Assembly: GCA_028291545.1 (NCBI GenBank)
Contig: JAQGHR010000040.1
Coordinates: forward strand, 32,589 to 96,588
Origin: Planctomycetota bacterium
GTDB taxonomy: Bacteria > Planctomycetota > Planctomycetia > Isosphaerales > Isosphaeraceae
Direction of reading: 5' to 3'
Length of the DNA stretch: 64,000 nucleotides
Below, piece after piece: positions 51,937 through 60,402 of this stretch (positions within the stretch are counted from its first letter, which is position 1; the number at the start of each line of letters is the position of its first letter). The notes beneath the pieces were generated by a model. That model was not told the origin of the DNA. It saw only the letters and a program-made list of their open reading frames with translations, and did not search any database. Made by a program: the position numbers and the translations under genes.

Positions 51937-52998
51937 ATGTTCGTCGATCGTGTGACCATCTTCGTCAAGGGCGGGGACGGCGGGAACGGTATCGTCAGCT
52001 TCCGCAAGGAGAAGTACGTCCCGCGGGGCGGACCGAACGGCGGCGATGGCGGCGATGGCGGTCATGTGACGCTCCGCGCGGTCGATGGCGTCACGAACCT
52101 CGCCCACCTCTCGCAACAGAAATTCTGGAACGCCAACCGAGGCGAGCACGGCGGCACGGCCGATTGCACCGGGCGTCGAGGCAAGGAACTCGTCATCGAC
52201 GTCCCGGTCGGCACGATCGTCATGGATCGCGATCGCGGTCACGTCTTGCGCGATCTCAAGGAGCCCGGCGATCAGGTGATCGTGGCCCGGGGCGGTCGCG
52301 GTGGCCACGGCAATACGCACTTCAAATCCTCCACCAACCGGACTCCGCGACAGGCGGAGCAGGGGGGGATCGGTGAAGAGCGCTGGATCTCACTCGAATT
52401 GAAGGTGATCGCCGATGTCGGCCTGGTCGGGCTACCGAACGCCGGCAAGTCGACGCTGCTCTCGCGGATCTCGCGGGCCCATCCGGAGATCGCCGATTAT
52501 CCGTTCACGACAAAGTACCCGAACCTCGGCATGGTCTCGGCCGGCTCCGACCGCTCGTTCGTGGTCGCCGACATCCCCGGTTTGATCGAAGGCGCCCACC
52601 TCGGCCACGGCCTCGGCCACGAATTCCTCCGCCACGTGGATCGGACTCGCCTGCTCGTGCATCTGGTCGACACGATGCCTCTGGACGGCTCGGACCCCGT
52701 CGCCAACTACCGGACCATCCGATCCGAGCTTGAGCAATACTCGCCGGCCCTCGCCACACGCCCGGAATTGCTCGTCCTGACCAAGATGGACCTGACCGGC
52801 GCGGCCGAGGCGGCGCATCGGATCACCGAGGAACTCTGCCGCGAGGCGCTCACCATCTCGGCCGTGACCGGCAAGGGACTGCCGATCTTGATCCATCGGA
52901 TCACGGACATGCTCGCAGCCTCCGAAGTGCCCGCCCCGGTCGCGGAGCCCGAAACCAGCGCGGCGGGGCTCCCGGACGCGCCCGTTCCGACCGCCTGA
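51937..52998 (+). CDS. obg: GTPase Obg/CgtA
   Basis: 353 residues. The N-terminal Gly-rich Obg domain (KGGDGGNGIVSFRKEKYVP; several GGDGG runs) is followed by the G domain: G1 GLPNAGKSTLLSRI, switch region YPFTTKYPNLG, G3 DIPGLIEGAHLGHGLG, G4 TKMD, G5 SAVTGKG. There is no long C-terminal OCT domain, as in many shorter Obg proteins. Obg acts late in 50S assembly and in stress signalling. Its rpmA neighbour supports the assignment. Confidence 0.96.
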   Translation: MFVDRVTIFVKGGDGGNGIVSFRKEKYVPRGGPNGGDGGDGGHVTLRAVDGVTNLAHLSQQKFWNANRGEHGGTADCTGRRGKELVIDVPVGTIVMDRDRGHVLRDLKEPGDQVIVARGGRGGHGNTHFKSSTNRTPRQAEQGGIGEERWISLELKVIADVGLVGLPNAGKSTLLSRISRAHPEIADYPFTTKYPNLGMVSAGSDRSFVVADIPGLIEGAHLGHGLGHEFLRHVDRTRLLVHLVDTMPLDGSDPVANYRTIRSELEQYSPALATRPELLVLTKMDLTGAAEAAHRITEELCREALTISAVTGKGLPILIHRITDMLAASEVPAPVAEPETSAAGLPDAPVPTA

Positions 52999-53024
52999 TC
53001 GGCCCATCCTGTCGGGTAACGCCC

Positions 53025-53813
53025 TTGGTCCCCCTTCCCGCTCGGATCGTCGCCGACATCGGCAACTCGCGGATGAAATGGGCCGCCCTCGATCCCCACG
53101 GGCGACTCGTCCATCGCACGGCCCTGCCGCTCGACAGCTCGCCCACCTGGGTCGCGACGCTGCAAGAATGGGGAATCCCCCCCGAGTCGTGCTGGGCCAT
53201 CGCTTCGGTCAACTCCCCGGTGGCGACCCTCCTCGAAGCGACGTTACGCCGCGAGAGCGCTCCCTCGATCTCCTGGTTCCGATCGGCGGCGGAGGTGCCC
53301 GTCCGCTCGACGCTGGCGAACCCGTCGGCTGCCGGTGCGGATCGGGCGCTCGCCGTGCTGGCCGCGACTGCGCTCGGCGCGAAGCAACGGCCCGGCCTGG
53401 TGATCTCCTGCGGCACGGCGATCACCGTCGAGCGGATCTCGGCCTCTCACGTCTGGGAGGGCGGCGCCATCGCTCCCGGCCTCGGCGTTTCTGCCCGTGC
53501 CCTGGCTCGCGGCACCGCCCAGCTCCCGCTCGTGATCCCTCGGTCCGCCCCTCGCGGCTGGGGCGAGGACACGGAATCCGCCCTCGCGGCGGGGGTTTTC
53601 TGGGGCATGGTCGGGGCTGTCCGCGAACTGATCCGCCGACAGGACGAACACGGGGCCGAATCCCGCTGGAGGCTCTGGACCGGCGGCGATGCCGACCTGC
53701 TCCATCCGTCCATCGAGGAACATCGCTCGGCGAATCCGATCATCCCGGACCTCGTTCTGATCGGGCTCGCACTCGCCGCGTTCGGGGCCGTTCCGGAGCC
53801 TCTTTCGTCATGA
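53025..53813 (+). CDS. coaX: Type III pantothenate kinase (CoaX)
   Basis: 262 residues of the ASKHA fold. DIGNSRMKWA near the start is the phosphate-1 motif, AAGADRALAVLAAT carries the catalytic Asp, SCGTAITVE is the phosphate-2 motif, and EGGAIAPGLGVSARAL follows. CoaX phosphorylates pantothenate, the first step of CoA synthesis. The start codon is TTG at 53025, unusual but the only one that keeps the DIGNS motif close to the N-terminus. Its end overlaps the MnmE-like gene by 4 bp (ATGA at 53810-53813), so the two are translated together. Confidence 0.9.
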   Translation: MVPLPARIVADIGNSRMKWAALDPHGRLVHRTALPLDSSPTWVATLQEWGIPPESCWAIASVNSPVATLLEATLRRESAPSISWFRSAAEVPVRSTLANPSAAGADRALAVLAATALGAKQRPGLVISCGTAITVERISASHVWEGGAIAPGLGVSARALARGTAQLPLVIPRSAPRGWGEDTESALAAGVFWGMVGAVRELIRRQDEHGAESRWRLWTGGDADLLHPSIEEHRSANPIIPDLVLIGLALAAFGAVPEPLSS

Positions 53814-54958
53814 ACGCCTCTCAAGCTTCACCTCTGCGGCCCTCCGCCACCGTCCTCACCGGGTCCGGCCGGGGCGCGATCGCGGTCATCCGTGTTCGGG
53901 GCGAGAACGCCGTGACCGTCGCCAGCGAGCTCTTTCAGCCTGTTCGAGGCCGTCCTTTGTCCGAGACGCCCGCCGGACGCCCACGGTTCGGCCGATTCGG
54001 CGCGGAGCGAGGCGACGAGGTCGTCGCCCTGATCGTCGACGGCCATCACCCTCAGGTCGAGATCCACGGCCACGGCGGGATTGCGGCAACCCGCCTGGTG
54101 CTGGATGCCCTGGCCTCGCGAGGCGTTGAGATCCTCACGGCTCCTGACGAGATCCCGCGGCGAACCTGGGCAGATCTGGCTGCCGTCGAGTTGAGAATAG
54201 CCCCGACCTTGCGCACCGCGCAAATCCTCCTGGACCAGTGCGAGGGTGCCCTCGATCGCGAGATCGCCTACCTCTGTGGTGATCCGAACGCCGAGGCTCA
54301 CGAGACGATTCAGCAACTCGATGACTTGATCACACGCGGGCAGGTCGGTCTTCGGCTGTCCGGAGGCTGGCGGATCGCACTCGCCGGCCGGCCGAATGTT
54401 GGGAAGAGTCTCCTCCTGAATGCCCTGGCCGGATTCGGTCGCGCGGTTGTCTCGCCCATCGCGGGGACGACGCGGGACGTTGTCACGGCACGGACCGCGA
54501 TTGACGGTTGGCCGGTCGAGATCGCAGACACGGCCGGCCTTCATTCGACCGATCACGATCTCGAGGCCCTCGGGATCGCGCTGGCGCGAGCGAGAATCGC
54601 GGATGCGGATCTGGTGCTGATCGTGCTCGATCGCTCGGCTCCGATCAGCGACGCAGACCGGCAGGTAATTCTCGCGTATCCCGACGGGCTGGTGGTGGCC
54701 AACAAGACCGACCTCGCACCCGCCTGGGACGCCGCCTCCCTCCGAGCGATTCCCGTCTCGGCCTCGACAGGCGATGGGCTCGACCTGTTGCTCGCCGCGA
54801 TCGCGAGGCGACTCGTCCCCGAGCCCCCCGAGCCTGGCTCGGGCGTGCCGTTCCGTGGGGAACTCATCGAGGCGTTACGGACGATGCGAGGTTTCCTCTC
54901 CAACGACGATCGAGACCCGACCGACTGGGCGAAGGAGCTGGCTCCCTCGCAACGGTGA
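53810..54958 (+). CDS. MnmE-like GTPase, C-terminally short
   Basis: 382 residues. The N-terminal 120 match the MnmE formyl-THF-binding domain (GRGAIAVIRVRGENAV, then VEIHGHGGIAATRLVLDAL). The helical middle and the G domain follow: G1 GRPNVGKSLLLN, G2 IAGTTRDVV, G3 DTAGLHSTDHDLE, G4 NKTDL, G5 VSASTGDGLD. True MnmE is 440-470 residues and ends in the helix with a C-x-G-K motif whose Cys is needed for tRNA U34 modification; this protein ends at ELAPSQR without it. The stop is 3 bp before the convergent kinase gene, so truncation by a frameshift would need to run into another gene. It starts inside coaX. Confidence 0.82.
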   Translation: MNASQASPLRPSATVLTGSGRGAIAVIRVRGENAVTVASELFQPVRGRPLSETPAGRPRFGRFGAERGDEVVALIVDGHHPQVEIHGHGGIAATRLVLDALASRGVEILTAPDEIPRRTWADLAAVELRIAPTLRTAQILLDQCEGALDREIAYLCGDPNAEAHETIQQLDDLITRGQVGLRLSGGWRIALAGRPNVGKSLLLNALAGFGRAVVSPIAGTTRDVVTARTAIDGWPVEIADTAGLHSTDHDLEALGIALARARIADADLVLIVLDRSAPISDADRQVILAYPDGLVVANKTDLAPAWDAASLRAIPVSASTGDGLDLLLAAIARRLVPEPPEPGSGVPFRGELIEALRTMRGFLSNDDRDPTDWAKELAPSQR

Positions 54959-54961
54959 CCG

Positions 54962-57900
54962 TCATTTCTCGGGGTCAGACGTCGTGACCGCTCGTTTTCC
55001 CGGGGCGGGCGGGATGCGCTTGGTGTCGGGTCCGGCCGTAGGCGATGGGCCGTCGCGGTCGAGCGCGGCATCGTCGCGGGTCAGGGTGGCGGGAGAGCGC
55101 TCGGGGGCCCAGTCATTGCGGAACTTGACGTCCCCGTGGAAGGGGGATTCCTCCCGCGGAGCGATGGCGACATCCCACGACTGACGGTCGAAACGAAGCG
55201 GCAGGGTCCCGGTCCGGGCGGTCTGGTCCACCCGATAGACCTCGATGTCGTGGTAGAGAACGCCATGCCCCTCCCACTTCACCCGATCCCGGAGCATCTC
55301 CAGCCCGTCTTGTCCATCCACTCGCACCAGGGGCGCTTCCGGGCCTTTGGTGGCGAGGATGGCGTCGCGCGCAACCACCTCGGCCTGCGGTAGCTCGGGC
55401 TCGCCGGGCGCACTCTCCAGGAAGGCCAATCCCCCTTCGGCCCGGGCCGAGACCTGGCGGAGGATCATCTTGACGGGCTCCGGGGTCTGGCCTCGCGAGA
55501 GGCCGTGGCCGTGGATGAGACTGCCGCCGGTGCCGACGACCACGTTCGTCAACTCAAGGTCCAGACGCCGGCCCGCCGCAACATCGACCAGGTCGCCGCC
55601 GCCCCGCAGCAGGCAATCGGTCCCGCGAACCTGAGACGAGGACGAATCCGCGGCAACCAGGCCGTTTTCGGGCTCGTCGTCGCTTGCCAGCACGATCACC
55701 ATCGCGGACTTCACGTGGCGGCCTTCGATCGTGACGGTGCATCTCGTGAGGCTGAGATCCGTCCCCGCCCAGACCGCGAACGCTCCCCACTCACCGCGAG
55801 GCGGGGCTTCCGACTCCTCCAGGATCACGTCGACACCTTGAAGCTCCAGACTCCCGGATCGGACGTGGAAAAGGGCGGGTCGCCGAGACGGATGCCGGGG
55901 ATCGGCGGCGCCCGGACGGAACCTGAGGCGAGGGCGCGTCGCGCCCTCCTCGGCCTGGATGACCCACTTGCCCATGCCTCGAAGCTCGCACGACGAGAGT
56001 CGGATGTCCGCGTCCGCCGCGAGCTTGAGCGTACCCCCCTTCGTCCCGAGCCGCTCAAGGCCGGCCAGAAACTCCGAGGGCGTTCGGATCGCATCCGAGA
56101 CCGCGGGGATCACCGGCTCGTTCCCAACCGGCTCGGGCTTCGGTCGGAGGTCGACGGGCGGCGCGGGAGGCTTGGGTGTGTCCGCCGGAGCGGCGTCAAG
56201 CGGGTCACGACCCATGGGAGCCAGAACGACCTCCTCGTCGCGGGCCATCGGCTTGATTTCCGCGACCTTCGGCTCCGTCTCGCCGTTCGGTGCCGCGCCC
56301 TTGCCGGGCAGGGAAGCCACCGCCGGGTTATTCGAAGCGGTGGGCTTACCCAGCCCGGGAATCGTGGTCTTGGGCCCGGGGTTCGTGCCTGACGGGGGAG
56401 CGGTTCGAGGCCGAACCGGAAAGGCAAGTCCGAGTAGCCCGGCCAGGCCTTCATATTTCGAGGCGATCCGTCCGCGCGGCCCTCGTCGCGCCCCGACCGA
56501 GGCGACCGGTCGTTCCCCGATCAGAAGTGCAAAGGCCAGTGAGGGGTTGGCTTTGACTTGCGCTGGCCTCAAGTCGGCGGAATCCCAGACCGGTCCCTCG
56601 ACCGAGAGGCTGCGGACGTCGCGAAACCCCGCCGGACCGTCCGACCAGGCGCTGAAGCTGCGGATCGATTCACGACCGGGGAGCTCGCGCGAAAGCTTCA
56701 AGAACGTCTCGATCCCCGCATAGAGATTGAATTTGCCGCGCCAATCCAGGTTGTCGGGACCGTCGATCTCGACGAGGGTCGCGGTCCGATCCCGGTTGGT
56801 CGCAAAGACCGAGCTATCGACGGTGATACGGGCCGTTGTCCGGGACGACTGGAGAATCGGCCCGGCATCGGCCTGGATGCTCACGTTCTGAAGCGACAGG
56901 TCGACCGGCACCATGGTCGCCGAGCCGCCGTTATCGAACCAGAAGGACGGTTCTTGAGGCCCCAGAGTGCAATCACGTAGTCGCAGGTCGGCCGCGCCTC
57001 TGACCCAGAAACCGACCATTCCCCCGTCGACGTGACAGGCCTCGGCCCTGAAGATGGGGATCATCTCGTCGAATTCCGCCACCTGGCCTGGCGAAGGCCT
57101 CAGCTGAACGGCGGTGTGACGAAGGGAGGAAGTTCGGCTCGATCCGCGCCGGAACGTACATCGCTTCAGGATGAGATCGGTCCCCTCGCCTCGAATCGCC
57201 ACTCCGGAAATGTCGAGGTCCGCCTCATCGAGCGAAAATTCCACATCTTCGATCGAGACCGAGCCTGGGCCAAAGGCGAGCAAGGCGGGCTCGACACCGG
57301 GACCGGAGGCCTTGTCGAGCTGGGCGAACTTCAGGACCGGCTTCACGCCGGCGGCGGCCCGGATCTTCAGATCGCGGCGACCCCGAGGAGGTAACGTGCT
57401 AGGCGGGAGCACGTAGGGTCCGTCGTCGCTCAGGATCACCGTGGAGCCGGACGCCTCGCGGGCGATGGCGGCCGCGAGTTGCTCGCCGGTTTTCACGCTC
57501 AGCTCGCGGGGACGCTCGCGCGGCGTTTGTGAGCCGGGAGCCGGCGAGAGACTCGGCGGGCCGACGAGCTTGGTAACCGCCTTTTCGGGGAGGACCGTCG
57601 CCGGCTTCGGAGGCTCGATCGGCAGTCTCCCCGTCATGGCGGGTGGCAGGGCCTCCACCGCTTGGCTGGTCTCGGCGGATTGCCCCGACCAGACCAGCAT
57701 CGCCACCACCGCCACAAGTGCGGCGGCCGGGATTCCCCAGACCAGGTGCTTTTCCCACGCGGGCGGGGCCTTCGGTCCCATCCACACCAGCCCCTCCGGG
57801 CTGAGGGATCGGAGGCCGAGAGCACCGGCGACCGTCAGCAGGTCGCGTACGAGGAGCTCGGGTGTCTGGTAGCGGCGCTCCCGGTCCTTGGCCATCAGCT

Positions 57901-58825
57901 TCACGAGGATTGCCGCAAGGTCTTCGGGCACGGCGGGGTTGGCGAGCCGCACGTTCGGCGGAGGCTCCTCCTGATGCTGCAAGAGCTTTTGCAGGACCGT
58001 GCCTTCCGGGAACGGCGGCCGGCCGGTTAGCATGTGGAAGAGCGTGCAGCCGAGCGAATAGAGGTCTCCTCGTACGTCCACGTCGCGGGGGTCGCGCGCT
58101 TGTTCGGGGCTGATATAATCAAAGGTCCCCAACGTCATGCCGCTCTCGGTCAGCCCCCCGTCATCGTCCCCGCGCTCGAATTTCCGGGCTAGACCCATGT
58201 CGACGAGCTTCGCGCGGCCCTGAGGAGTCACGATGATGTTGGAGGGTTTGATATCGCGATGGACAACCCCGCGCTCCGACGCATGCACCAACGCGCCGGC
58301 GATCTGAAGCGTATAGTTGATCGCTTCATCAACGGGCAACGGCCCGCGCTCGTGAACCCGCTGGCGGAGCGTCGTGCCTTCGATGTATTCAAACGCGATG
58401 AAGTGGTAGCCCTTGTCGCCACCGATCGTGTAGACGCGAGCGATGTTCTCGTGGTCCAACCTCGCCGCCGCGCGACCCTCCTGGTAAAACCTCTGGACGA
58501 CATCCGAGTCGTTCGACTGCTCGGGCGGCAGGATCTTGAGCGCCACTTCGCGATGCAACCGGGTGTCGGTCGCGAGGTAGACCGCCCCCATCCCTCCAAC
58601 GCCGATCGCACGCTCAAGCTCGAACGACTCCAACCGATCGCCCGGCTGAGGAAGCCGAAGTCCCGCGTTCTGGCGGCGAAATGACGACGAACCGCCCCCG
58701 GCGGCCTGCCCCGTCCTCACCGTCGGCGGGTCGCCCCCGGAGAGAGGGGCCGCGGGATCGGTAGGTTTCCAGGAACCGGTCGCATCATTCGTCGAGGAAG
58801 GGCGGTTCGAGTCGGAGTCCTGCAT
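54962..58825 (-). CDS. Receptor-like Ser/Thr protein kinase with two beta-helix ectodomains
   Basis: 1287 residues. N-terminal linker (1-65) then a PKN-type kinase (about 66-335): GVGGMGAVYLA (glycine loop), K97 in VALKIL, HRDIKPSN (H189, R190, D191) and a DMG in place of DFG (209-211), then GTFDYISPEQA. A single TM at about 361-379 follows. The long outside part has two similar beta-helix (right-handed pectin-lyase-like) domains with LSVKTGEQLAAAIAREA and then RAAAGVKPVLKFAQ, and later FLAGLERLGTKGGTLKL and IQAEEGATRPRLRF, separated by a Pro-rich linker. Such proteins are planctomycete signalling kinases; ligands are unknown. The start at 58825 was chosen from the GAGAGA site and kinase-like N-terminus. 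Confidence 0.85.
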   Translation of the reverse strand: MQDSDSNRPSSTNDATGSWKPTDPAAPLSGGDPPTVRTGQAAGGGSSSFRRQNAGLRLPQPGDRLESFELERAIGVGGMGAVYLATDTRLHREVALKILPPEQSNDSDVVQRFYQEGRAAARLDHENIARVYTIGGDKGYHFIAFEYIEGTTLRQRVHERGPLPVDEAINYTLQIAGALVHASERGVVHRDIKPSNIIVTPQGRAKLVDMGLARKFERGDDDGGLTESGMTLGTFDYISPEQARDPRDVDVRGDLYSLGCTLFHMLTGRPPFPEGTVLQKLLQHQEEPPPNVRLANPAVPEDLAAILVKLMAKDRERRYQTPELLVRDLLTVAGALGLRSLSPEGLVWMGPKAPPAWEKHLVWGIPAAALVAVVAMLVWSGQSAETSQAVEALPPAMTGRLPIEPPKPATVLPEKAVTKLVGPPSLSPAPGSQTPRERPRELSVKTGEQLAAAIAREASGSTVILSDDGPYVLPPSTLPPRGRRDLKIRAAAGVKPVLKFAQLDKASGPGVEPALLAFGPGSVSIEDVEFSLDEADLDISGVAIRGEGTDLILKRCTFRRGSSRTSSLRHTAVQLRPSPGQVAEFDEMIPIFRAEACHVDGGMVGFWVRGAADLRLRDCTLGPQEPSFWFDNGGSATMVPVDLSLQNVSIQADAGPILQSSRTTARITVDSSVFATNRDRTATLVEIDGPDNLDWRGKFNLYAGIETFLKLSRELPGRESIRSFSAWSDGPAGFRDVRSLSVEGPVWDSADLRPAQVKANPSLAFALLIGERPVASVGARRGPRGRIASKYEGLAGLLGLAFPVRPRTAPPSGTNPGPKTTIPGLGKPTASNNPAVASLPGKGAAPNGETEPKVAEIKPMARDEEVVLAPMGRDPLDAAPADTPKPPAPPVDLRPKPEPVGNEPVIPAVSDAIRTPSEFLAGLERLGTKGGTLKLAADADIRLSSCELRGMGKWVIQAEEGATRPRLRFRPGAADPRHPSRRPALFHVRSGSLELQGVDVILEESEAPPRGEWGAFAVWAGTDLSLTRCTVTIEGRHVKSAMVIVLASDDEPENGLVAADSSSSQVRGTDCLLRGGGDLVDVAAGRRLDLELTNVVVGTGGSLIHGHGLSRGQTPEPVKMILRQVSARAEGGLAFLESAPGEPELPQAEVVARDAILATKGPEAPLVRVDGQDGLEMLRDRVKWEGHGVLYHDIEVYRVDQTARTGTLPLRFDRQSWDVAIAPREESPFHGDVKFRNDWAPERSPATLTRDDAALDRDGPSPTAGPDTKRIPPAPGKRAVTTSDPEK

Positions 58826-59009
58826 CGGCCGTATCTCTCGGGCCGTGGGGCGATCGTTACCCCAAGTCGCAATCCCTTGCTGCACACGATGCGGGGATGC
58901 TCGCGCGAGAGATATGCATGCAAGCGCGAACCCCCATCCGACTATAAGTAGTCCAGCTTTCGGTGTCAACCACCTGACGCGTGCCCATTACCCTTCGCCC
59001 CATCGATGA

Positions 59010-59417
59010 TTATTCCACGAGGGACAGGCGAAAGCTCAGGGCCGGCGCCCGGCGTCGGGTGATCGATCGCGCCACCTCCGTTCGCAAACGGGGGGTCGCC
59101 CGATCGAGGCGGCGGAGTAACTCGCCCGGATCGACTCGATCCCCCTTCGGCAGGGCGACCGTGACCAGGAGTCTCGACGTATCCGGCGCTGGGTCTGCGG
59201 CGATGACGATCAGGCTGGCGAGTGTCTCATCGTCGGCTGTCGCCGCCAGGGCGAGACCGAGGGACTCGGCAACCTGGGCACAAAGCTGCCTGGCCTTCCT
59301 GCCGGCCCGGGAAGGGTGGGTATCCTTGCGGGCCAGTCGCGGGTCGTCCCCGTCACCAGGTCCGACCTCGCCGCATAAACTTCGTAAGATACGGTTCGAC
59401 GGGCGTCGTGTGCTCAA
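59010..59417 (-). CDS. rbfA: Ribosome-binding factor A-like protein
   Basis: 135 residues. The C-terminal 90 match the RbfA KH-like fold: RKARQLCAQVAESLGLALA, then SLIVIAADPAPDTSRLLVTV (the alpha-kink with Ala and the DxS step), and ELLRRLDRATPRLRTEVARS near the end. RbfA binds 30S late in assembly, near helix 1 of 16S rRNA. No ATG lies near the domain; the best start is TTG at 59417 with GAGG 8 nt before it, giving MSTRRPSNRILRSLCG. A longer frame to 59600 exists but its N-terminal part is not family-like. It is not next to infB or nusA, its common neighbours. Confidence 0.75.
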   Translation of the reverse strand: MSTRRPSNRILRSLCGEVGPGDGDDPRLARKDTHPSRAGRKARQLCAQVAESLGLALAATADDETLASLIVIAADPAPDTSRLLVTVALPKGDRVDPGELLRRLDRATPRLRTEVARSITRRRAPALSFRLSLVE

Positions 59418-59718
59418 GAATCGACCTCGGGTCGGAACGGCCGGAAAGGCCCGGATCTGGTGGACGGTGACATGCCGTCCCAACCGTTCGACACAACCAA
59501 GCCGCGAGCGGATCACCAGCGCGTTCCTCGTCGTCGAACCGCCGCCTTTGCGGCGACCAGATCCATCAATACTCGATTTTGACGTTGAGTCGGGCGCCAT
59601 CGCCTCGGCGCGGGTTGATTTTGTGAGACGACCGGTCTAATCTTAGACCAGCCGAAGTCGTGAATTTGGGAACCATGAGGCATCGGCAGGATGCGCTGTC
59701 GGATCGGGGACTCTGGCG
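59418..59718. other. Divergent intergenic region, rbfA / TetR gene
   Basis: 301 bp between divergent genes. It holds the operator-like palindrome at 59634-59649. No ORF with family character was seen. Confidence 0.5.
59634..59649. promoter_or_regulatory. Palindromic operator-like site upstream of the TetR gene
   Basis: GGTCTAA-TC-TTAGACC is a perfect 7-bp inverted repeat with a 2-nt spacer, 69 bp before the TetR ATG at 59719. TetR-family regulators commonly bind 14-20-bp palindromes in their own promoter, so autoregulation is a natural reading; the site is not tested. Confidence 0.55.
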
Positions 59719-60303
59719 ATGGCGAGGGGTGAGACGAAGCATCGATTGCTCGAAGCCGGGCGTAATATCTTCCTGGAGAAGGGATATAACCACGCCGGGA
59801 TTGAGGCCATCCTCCAGGTGGCCGGTGTCCCGAAAGGGTCCTTTTATAATTACTTCGGGAGCAAGGAAGACTTCGGCCTTCAGGTCATCAATCAGTTCGC
59901 CCGCGGCTACAACGAGGAACTGGAGCAATTCCTCGCGAATAGCTCGCTCGGCCCTCTCGGACGACTGCGAGCCTACTTTGAATCGATCATCGACCGATTG
60001 GACTCGATCGAGTGCCGCAACGGGTGCCTGGTTGGCAACCTGAGCCAGGAGATGGCCGACCAGAGCGAGGTCTTCCGGGCTCGCCTGGAGGAGATCTTCG
60101 AGTGCTGGGTCGATCGCTACGCCGACTGCCTGGCTCAAGCCCAGGAAGCTGGCGAGATTCCGAGCGATCTGGACGTCCGAGAGCTGGCGGAATTCCTCCT
60201 CAACAGCTGGCAAGGCGCGATACTTCGGGCCAAGACGGCTCGGTCCTCGGCTCCGCTGCATATCTTCCTCACGATCACCTTCAGGGCGATCGCGGGAAAA
60301 TAA
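59719..60303 (+). CDS. TetR/AcrR-family transcriptional regulator
   Basis: 194 residues. The N-terminal 50 have the TetR helix-turn-helix: RLLEAGRNIFLEKGYNHAGI, then VPKGSFYNYFGSKEDFGLQV. The C-terminal ligand domain has NGCLVGNLSQEMAD with Cys residues and the TetR_C-like helices. Such repressors control efflux or detoxification genes in response to small molecules. A perfect palindrome 69 bp upstream suggests autoregulation. The following gene, 99 bp on and on the same strand, is a DUF2934 protein and might be its target; the divergent rbfA gene is another candidate. Confidence 0.9.
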   Translation: MARGETKHRLLEAGRNIFLEKGYNHAGIEAILQVAGVPKGSFYNYFGSKEDFGLQVINQFARGYNEELEQFLANSSLGPLGRLRAYFESIIDRLDSIECRNGCLVGNLSQEMADQSEVFRARLEEIFECWVDRYADCLAQAQEAGEIPSDLDVRELAEFLLNSWQGAILRAKTARSSAPLHIFLTITFRAIAGK

Positions 60304-60402
60304 GAGCCGTTGTCGGGGGTTTCATCCCGCCTGTCCGGGTCCGGCCAATTCGTGTAAGATCCGCGAGACCGCAGGGATTCCTCCAGTCTCGCAGGGATGG
60401 AC

